64,000 nt of DNA, taken from the NCBI RefSeq assembly GCF_000024345.1, contig NC_013729.1, forward strand, positions 6,324,001 through 6,388,000, written 5' to 3'. The translations under genes were made by a program, and so were the position numbers. Numbering within the stretch: position 1 is the stretch's first letter; each line of letters begins with the position of its first letter. This DNA comes from Kribbella flavida DSM 17836. Lineage in GTDB: Bacteria; Actinomycetota; Actinomycetes; Propionibacteriales; Kribbellaceae. This document shows positions 58,964 to 64,000 of the stretch, piece by piece. The notes beneath the pieces were generated by a model. The model worked only from the letters and a program-made list of their open reading frames with translations. It was not told where the DNA came from and searched no databases.

Positions 58964-60979
58964 ATGCCCTCGGACGTTCCCGACGACACCCTGCACCGCG
59001 AGCAGGAGTACCTGCGCACCTCCCGGGCCGCGCTGGCGGTGATGCGGGACAAGACCGGCGCGCTCGAGATCCACAGTGCCGACCGGGTGAACGCCGAGTT
59101 CCTCAAGGCGGCGATCTGGCGCCGGATGAAGGAGCTCGAGGACGACCCCGAGGTCCCGCTATTCTTCGGCCGGCTGGACTACCGCACGCCGACCACCGAG
59201 ACGTTCCACATCGGCCGCCGGCACGTGAACGACCAGCACGGCGAACCACTGGTGGTGGACTGGCGGGCCGACATCTCGGTGCCGTTCTACCGGGCCAGCC
59301 GGACCGAGCCGATGGGCGTCGGGGTGCGCCGCCGGTTCGGTTTCACCCACGGCGAGCTGACCGCCTTCGAGGACGAGGACCTGACCGCGGCCCCGGCCGC
59401 CGACGAGCACAGCGACATCCTGGACGCCGAGATCGAGCGACCGCGTTCCGGCCCGATGCGCGACATCGTGGCGACGATCCAGCCCGAGCAGGACGTCATC
59501 GTCCGGGCCGGGGTCGAGGACACCATCTGCGTCCAGGGTGCGCCGGGGACCGGCAAGACGGCGGTCGGCCTGCACCGCGCGGCGTACCTGCTGTACGCGT
59601 ACCGCGACCAGCTCAGCCGGGCCGGTGTCCTGGTCGTCGGGCCGAACGCGAGCTTCCTGCGCTACATCGGCGACGTGCTGCCGGCGCTGGGCGAGATCGA
59701 GGCGAAGCAGACCACCGTCGAGGAGCTGGTGGCCCGGGTGAAGGTCGCCGGCCCCGGTCCGGCCGCGGTCGACGTCCTCAAGGGTGACGCGCGGATGGCG
59801 CAGGTGCTGCACCGGGCGGTCTGGTCCCAGGTGCAGCTGCCGAAGGAGGCGCTGGTCGTCCCGCGCGGCTCACACCGCTGGCGGGTCCCGGCGTACGAGG
59901 CGGAGGAACTGGTCAACGAGCTGCGTACCCGCGGCATCCGGTACGGCGCCGGGCGCAGCATGCTGCCGCAGCGTCTCGCGCATGCCGTACTGCTGCGGAT
60001 GGAGGCGGCCGGTGACTCCCCCGACGACCGGGTCCAGGACTCCGTCGCCCGGAGCCGCCCCGTCAAGCAGTACGCCGAATCGCTGTGGCCGGCCGTCGAT
60101 CCGGTGAAGCTGGTGTTCCGGCTGTTCACCGACCCCGACCTGCTCGCGGAGCACGCGGACGGGATCCTCACCGAGGAGGAGCAGCGGCTGCTGGTGTGGT
60201 GGAAGGTCCCGCGCTCGGCCGGGTCGGCGAAGTGGTCCGTTGCCGATGCCACCCTGATCGACGAGGTGGCCGACCTGGTGGACCGAACGCCGAGCCTCGG
60301 CCACGTCGTGCTGGACGAGGCGCAGGACCTGTCGGCGATGCAGCTGCGCGCCGTCGGGCGGCGGTGCTCGACCGGCTCGATGACGGTGCTCGGTGACATC
60401 GCCCAGGGCACCACCCCGTGGGCGACCCCGTCGTGGGAGGAAGCGCTCACCCACCTGGGCAAGTCCGGCGCGCACACCGAGGAGCTGACCGCGGGCTTCC
60501 GCGTGCCCGGCCAGGTGATCGAGTACGCCGCCCGCCTGCTGCCGCTGATCGCACCGCACCTGACCCCGCCGACCGCGGTCCGGCGCGCTCGCGGTGAGCT
60601 GGCGATCACCCGGGTCCCGGACAGTCTGGCAGCCGCCGTCGACGTGGTAGGCCAGGTGTCCGCCCGCCCCGGCTCGATCGGGCTCATCGTCCCGGACGCT
60701 CTGGTCCCCGCGACCCGAAAAGCGTTGCAGGACAAGGCAATTCCCTTCGCCGTGCTCGGCGACGAGGACGACGTGGAGACCCAGCTGGACGTCGTACCGG
60801 CGGGGCTGGCGAAGGGTCTGGAGTTCGACCACGTGGTCCTGGTCGAACCGGCCGGCATCGTCGCGGGCGAGGCGGACGAACGCACCGGCCTGCGCCGGCT
60901 CTACGTCTGCCTGACGCGTGCGGTCACCTCCCTCGCCGTGCTGCACAGCGAGGACCTGCCCGCGGTGCTCACCGACTGA
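58964..60979 (+). CDS. HelD-like UvrD-family helicase (RNA polymerase recycling factor type)
   Basis: 671 aa. SF1 ATPase of the HelD/HelR class: an N-terminal coiled-coil arm (about 8-70; DTLHREQEYLRTSRAALAVM), Walker A QGAPGTGKTAVG with K198, the DEXX box VVLDEAQDLSAMQ, ELTAGFRVPGQVIEYA, and the C-terminal GLEFDHVVLVEP/RRLYVCLTRAVTSL motifs. HelD proteins bind RNA polymerase and free stalled complexes; some actinobacterial members protect against rifampicin. The ATG at 58964 has CGGAGG within the hairpin described above. Confidence 0.88.
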   Translation: MPSDVPDDTLHREQEYLRTSRAALAVMRDKTGALEIHSADRVNAEFLKAAIWRRMKELEDDPEVPLFFGRLDYRTPTTETFHIGRRHVNDQHGEPLVVDWRADISVPFYRASRTEPMGVGVRRRFGFTHGELTAFEDEDLTAAPAADEHSDILDAEIERPRSGPMRDIVATIQPEQDVIVRAGVEDTICVQGAPGTGKTAVGLHRAAYLLYAYRDQLSRAGVLVVGPNASFLRYIGDVLPALGEIEAKQTTVEELVARVKVAGPGPAAVDVLKGDARMAQVLHRAVWSQVQLPKEALVVPRGSHRWRVPAYEAEELVNELRTRGIRYGAGRSMLPQRLAHAVLLRMEAAGDSPDDRVQDSVARSRPVKQYAESLWPAVDPVKLVFRLFTDPDLLAEHADGILTEEEQRLLVWWKVPRSAGSAKWSVADATLIDEVADLVDRTPSLGHVVLDEAQDLSAMQLRAVGRRCSTGSMTVLGDIAQGTTPWATPSWEEALTHLGKSGAHTEELTAGFRVPGQVIEYAARLLPLIAPHLTPPTAVRRARGELAITRVPDSLAAAVDVVGQVSARPGSIGLIVPDALVPATRKALQDKAIPFAVLGDEDDVETQLDVVPAGLAKGLEFDHVVLVEPAGIVAGEADERTGLRRLYVCLTRAVTSLAVLHSEDLPAVLTD

Positions 60980-60994
60980 CGGTGACCGCGCCGG

Positions 60995-62536
60995 TCAGAA
61001 GCCCCGGGACCCGCCGGAACGCCGCGACGACCTGCGGCTGGAGCCGCCGCCGCTGGAGCGGGTCCGGGAGGAGTAGGAACGGCGTCGGCCCGACGAACCG
61101 GAGCCCCAGCCGCCACTGCCGTCCGAAGAGCCGTTCGACTCGTGCGACGAGGACCAGTTGTTCATCGACGTGCCCAGGTTGTCAGCGGCACGGCTGAGCC
61201 GGGCACCGGCCCGCCGCGACGCCCAGCGAGCGCGCATCGCGTCCCCGGCCCGGCGGGCGTCCTCGTCCGGGAACCACCAGCGCTGCCCGTCGCCACGGGA
61301 CCAGTAGCCGTCGATGTACGAGGCCAGCTCTTCCCCCAGCGTCCAGTACGGCCTGGCCCGGTCCCCCACGGTCACCATCCGGATGTCCGGCTGCTCGTCG
61401 GCCGCCAGGCGCGCCGCACACGCGTCACACAGGTCGACGGCCCGCTGCTGGCCACCTTCGGGTGTCCAAGCGGCAGAGCCCGTGCTCGGTCCGTGCCGCG
61501 GGTCGAAGAAGCACGGCGCGGTCGGCTCCGGCATCGGCTTGCCCGCCCGGAGCGCGTCCAGGCAGCGCAGTCCGTAGCGGGCCGAACCGAGCAGGGTCGC
61601 GACGGCCTCGGTGTCGGCGTCGCGCTCGGCCTTGTCGAGCCGGTGGCGCGCTTTCTCTACGGTGTCGAGCACGTCCTTCGACAGCTTCGCCTGCTGCGGG
61701 TCGGACGTCGTCGGCAACGCCGAGATTTGCTGGGAGAGCGCGATGATCTCCTCGTTCAGCAGCGGCCGCGACACCTCCAGGTGCTGCTTCTCCTCGGCCC
61801 TGCGAGCTCGGCGTGCGCTCAGCGTGATGGCACCCCACCACAGCCCCGCCAGCCCGGCCGCACCTCCGGCGTACGGGGCGGCGTCGACCAGGAACGGTTT
61901 GTCGACCTCCTGGGCCCGCTCGATGAACCTGGTGAGCATCCTGGTGTAGTTCGGCGCGCAGCAGTCCACCGCTTGGTCGACGGCGTCCCCCACGTGGTAG
62001 GTCGGGCCCTTGTCGGCGCGCTGCACGGCGTGGAAGCCTCGCCCGGCCGACTCCGACCTGGCGTCGACGAGCACGGCGTACACCCCCTCCACCCCGACCC
62101 GGTCGTACAGCTGGTCCGCGATCTCCTCGCCCTCCCAGGCCAGCCGGGTGCGGGAGCTGACCGCCGACGCCGTGTTGATCGCCGACGCCGGGATCACCGC
62201 GATCCGCAGCGGCGCGGCCGCCGACTTGGCCGCTGCGTCGAGCCGGGCCCGGTCGGACGCGGTCAGCCTGTCCACCGCCGGGTCGATCCAGACCCCGGGC
62301 TCGCCGAGTCCCGCGGCCACGGTGTCCAGGTACGCGCCGGCGCGGGCAGCTGCACGCTTGCGGTCGCCCTCGGAGTCCGGCGGGGTGTAGCGGAAGGTCG
62401 GTCTGGGCTTCGTCGGGGTCGGCCGGGTGACGCTGGGCTCGGACGGCGCCGGTGTCGGCGTCGCAGCCTGCGCCACCGAGACCGGAAGCGCGGACAGGAC
62501 AAGTACGGCGAGCAGGTGCGGGATCGGGCGGGTCAT
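60995..62536 (-). CDS. Secreted/membrane protein with TPM-like outer domain and CFFDPxHG motif
   Basis: 513 aa from ATG 62536. Signal peptide (1-24), Thr/Pro linker, then an outer domain (about 60-200) with LRIAVIPASAI and EEIADQLYDRVGVEGVYAVL, a TPM-like pattern. One membrane helix (about 222-240; AGLAGLWWGAITLSA) leads to a helical cytoplasmic region and the motif PCFFDPRHG ... VDLCDACAARL, a probable metal site (Cys, His, Cys, Cys). The last 90 residues are Ser/Gly/Arg-rich (SSGGGSSRRSSRRSGGSRGF). It is a paralogue of the next gene, with which it overlaps by 4 bp (ATGA). Confidence 0.75.
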   Translation of the reverse strand: MTRPIPHLLAVLVLSALPVSVAQAATPTPAPSEPSVTRPTPTKPRPTFRYTPPDSEGDRKRAAARAGAYLDTVAAGLGEPGVWIDPAVDRLTASDRARLDAAAKSAAAPLRIAVIPASAINTASAVSSRTRLAWEGEEIADQLYDRVGVEGVYAVLVDARSESAGRGFHAVQRADKGPTYHVGDAVDQAVDCCAPNYTRMLTRFIERAQEVDKPFLVDAAPYAGGAAGLAGLWWGAITLSARRARRAEEKQHLEVSRPLLNEEIIALSQQISALPTTSDPQQAKLSKDVLDTVEKARHRLDKAERDADTEAVATLLGSARYGLRCLDALRAGKPMPEPTAPCFFDPRHGPSTGSAAWTPEGGQQRAVDLCDACAARLAADEQPDIRMVTVGDRARPYWTLGEELASYIDGYWSRGDGQRWWFPDEDARRAGDAMRARWASRRAGARLSRAADNLGTSMNNWSSSHESNGSSDGSGGWGSGSSGRRRSYSSRTRSSGGGSSRRSSRRSGGSRGF

Positions 62537-63552
62537 CGGGCTCCTCCCGAGAGGCGGGCTCGGCAGGCGGCGCAGACCGGGATCTCGCGGGCCTTGCCAC
62601 CCGGGGGCGTGAACATCCAGTCCGTCACGGAGGTCCCGTGGGCGGGGTCGAAGAAGCAGAGTGCGCGGCGGGCCGGCTTCGGCGTACCGGCGACCAACGC
62701 CTGGGCACAGGCGAGCCGCCAGCGGCCGTACTCGACGGTGGACCGGACCTCGCGCAGCTGCTCGTCAGTGGGCTCGCCGTCGACCACCCGGCCGGCATCG
62801 GCGTACGCGTCCATCGCCGCCTGTACATCCGCTGCCGTGTCCACGCCGTCCAGACGCACGTCGGCCGCATCCAGTTCCTCGCCGAACCGGGTGACGTCCT
62901 CCCTGGCCAAAGCCTGCCGCTCGGCCAGCGTGTCCGCCTCGTCCGGCAGCACCTGGTACGACGGGCGGTACAGCGCGGGGCCTTCGTCCTCATCCGGCCG
63001 GCGCTTCCACCAGCGCAGGCCGTACCGCAGTCCCAGCCCGAGCGCGGCCAGCGCCACCAGCACGATCAGCACCAGCAACCAGGTCGGGAAGTCCCCGCCC
63101 GGCGAACCCGGCACGTCGAGCTGGTCCAGTACGCCGTCCATCACGCCCACCGGGTCGGACCGGCTGTGCTTGGCCAGCTCGTCGGTCAGGATCCGGGCGA
63201 TCGGGGTGTCCACGCCGACAGCGCTGCCCCAGGTGATCACTCCGCCGAACACGACCAGATAGATGCCGTCCTCGCGCTGGAGGTCCACCACCTTGTCGAC
63301 GTAGGCCCGGGCCGCCTGCTCGCGGGAGCCGGAGCTGGCCAGGGAGGCGGCCGGGACCACCGCGATCCGGATCGCCGGGTCGTGCCCCTCGACCCGGTCG
63401 GCAAGCCGCTGCGCCTCGCTGTCCGGGACCAGCGCGCGCTGCGACGGGTCGACGTACACCGGGCTGCTCTGCCACCCCTGGACGACGGAACTGGGATCGC
63501 CGGCCCCGGTCAGAGACGACGTGAGCAGCAGGAGCCCGGCCAGAAGACGCAT
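62533..63552 (-). CDS. Secreted/membrane protein, paralogue of its neighbour
   Basis: 339 aa from ATG 63552. Signal peptide (1-17), outer domain (about 25-160: IRIAVVPAASLASSGSREQA, QREDGIYLVVFGGVITWGSA), membrane helix (WLLVLIVLVALAALGLGL), a cytoplasmic helical region and the shared motif LCFFDPAHG ... IPVCAACRARL near the C-terminus. It lacks the long Ser/Arg tail of its partner. The same domain order in both proteins points to a local gene duplication. Upstream gene of the coupled pair; function unknown. Confidence 0.75.
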   Translation of the reverse strand: MRLLAGLLLLTSSLTGAGDPSSVVQGWQSSPVYVDPSQRALVPDSEAQRLADRVEGHDPAIRIAVVPAASLASSGSREQAARAYVDKVVDLQREDGIYLVVFGGVITWGSAVGVDTPIARILTDELAKHSRSDPVGVMDGVLDQLDVPGSPGGDFPTWLLVLIVLVALAALGLGLRYGLRWWKRRPDEDEGPALYRPSYQVLPDEADTLAERQALAREDVTRFGEELDAADVRLDGVDTAADVQAAMDAYADAGRVVDGEPTDEQLREVRSTVEYGRWRLACAQALVAGTPKPARRALCFFDPAHGTSVTDWMFTPPGGKAREIPVCAACRARLSGGAR

Positions 63553-63625
63553 GCGCGCTAGCCTGCCGCATCAGCGGTGTCAGGCCGTCGCCAACCCGCT
63601 CGAGGTAGAAGGCCGCGGCAACGGA

Positions 63626-64000
63626 TCAGTCCGCGGTGGCGGCTACGGCCTCCGGCTGCTTCAGGTGCTCTGCCAGCTGCAGCTCGGGATTGCGGCGCAG
63701 TGTGAGCACCAGGCCCAGCACGATCAGGCCGAGCACCGCTGCGATCGGCGGCAGCACCTGGACGCCGAGCAGCTGGATGACCAGTCCTCCGACGATGGCC
63801 GACAGCCCGGCGCCGAGGTAGATCGCCGACGCGTTCAGTGCGAGCAGCAGTCCGCCGCCGGAGCCCAGCTCCAGCAAGAGGTTCTGAATCGGCGGGTTGA
63901 ACGCCCAGGTGAACAGGCTCCAGACGAACAGCGCGATCGCCGCCCCGGCCACCGTCACCGCGGTCAGCGAGAGGGTCCCGACCACCACGGCGAAGCCCAC
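63626..64000 (-). CDS. MFS transporter, C-terminal part (cut by window edge)
   Basis: 124 residues, ending at 63626. Three or four membrane helices with the DHA1-type end: GAAIALFVWSLFTWAFNPPI, LLLALNASAIYLGAGLSAIV, GGLVIQLLGVQVLPPIAAVL, then a basic/acidic tail. The pattern matches the last helices of an arabinose-efflux-like MFS permease. The start lies beyond the right edge. Confidence 0.85.
   Translation of the reverse strand: MGFAVVVGTLSLTAVTVAGAAIALFVWSLFTWAFNPPIQNLLLELGSGGGLLLALNASAIYLGAGLSAIVGGLVIQLLGVQVLPPIAAVLGLIVLGLVLTLRRNPELQLAEHLKQPEAVAATAD

Overview
This window looks like a chromosomal segment from a high-GC actinobacterium, most likely of the Nocardioidaceae (Kribbella-like). 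The evidence is very high GC with GC-ending codons and frequent GTG starts, plus a mycothione reductase, an F420-type luciferase-like oxidoreductase, R2lox and an XPB helicase with its separate N-domain partner. From memory, several genes (XPB, XPB N-domain protein, cold-shock protein, MFS, DUF3027, DUF2530, MarR, serC, citA) match the Mycobacterium tuberculosis block around Rv0861c-Rv0889c, so the backbone is probably ancestral. Lineage-specific genes lie between the conserved ones. No rRNA, tRNA, IS element, phage or CRISPR array was recognised.

1-9.3 kb: the start of a TetR gene faces an MMPL exporter across a large palindrome. Then come pdxH, a small membrane protein with a probable frameshift, citrate synthase, a divergent AraC/phytanoyl-CoA-dioxygenase pair, a DUF1232 protein, an SRPBCC protein and serC with a very strong terminator. 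9.3-10.5 kb: a gene-free, repeat-rich stretch.

10.5-18.2 kb: a coupled methyltransferase/secreted propeller-like pair, a SANT-like protein, an ArsR-MFS operon behind a periodic operator, a membrane protein, an unlisted 28-aa membrane peptide and a left-handed beta-helix acyltransferase fused to an unknown helical domain. 18.3-22.9 kb: LacI regulator and a sugar ABC importer (binding protein plus two permeases, no ATPase) behind paired AACCGGTT operators.

22.9-33.4 kb: a Pro-rich membrane protein, a 2'-5' RNA ligase family protein divergent from a kinase-LLM oxidoreductase fusion, mycothione reductase, a MarR-MFS efflux operon, a glyoxalase-related protein, a membrane protein and an S9 peptidase. 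33.4-40.7 kb: purine permease, DUF2530, DUF3027, MFS, cold-shock protein and a HAD-LarE fusion.

40.7-51.8 kb: TetR-R2lox operon, MFS/LysR divergent pair (LysR probably starts at CTG), an Mrr-like nuclease, SIMPL protein, Nramp transporter with a coupled phosphatase, DUF427, alpha/beta hydrolase, and a GNAT/P-loop kinase pair. 51.8-64 kb: the XPB-associated protein and XPB helicase flanking DUF2797 and Nudix genes, a nucleotidyltransferase, a PAP2 enzyme, a HelD-like helicase whose ribosome binding site sits in a predicted hairpin, two coupled paralogous secreted/membrane proteins with a shared Cys/His motif, and the 3' end of an MFS gene.
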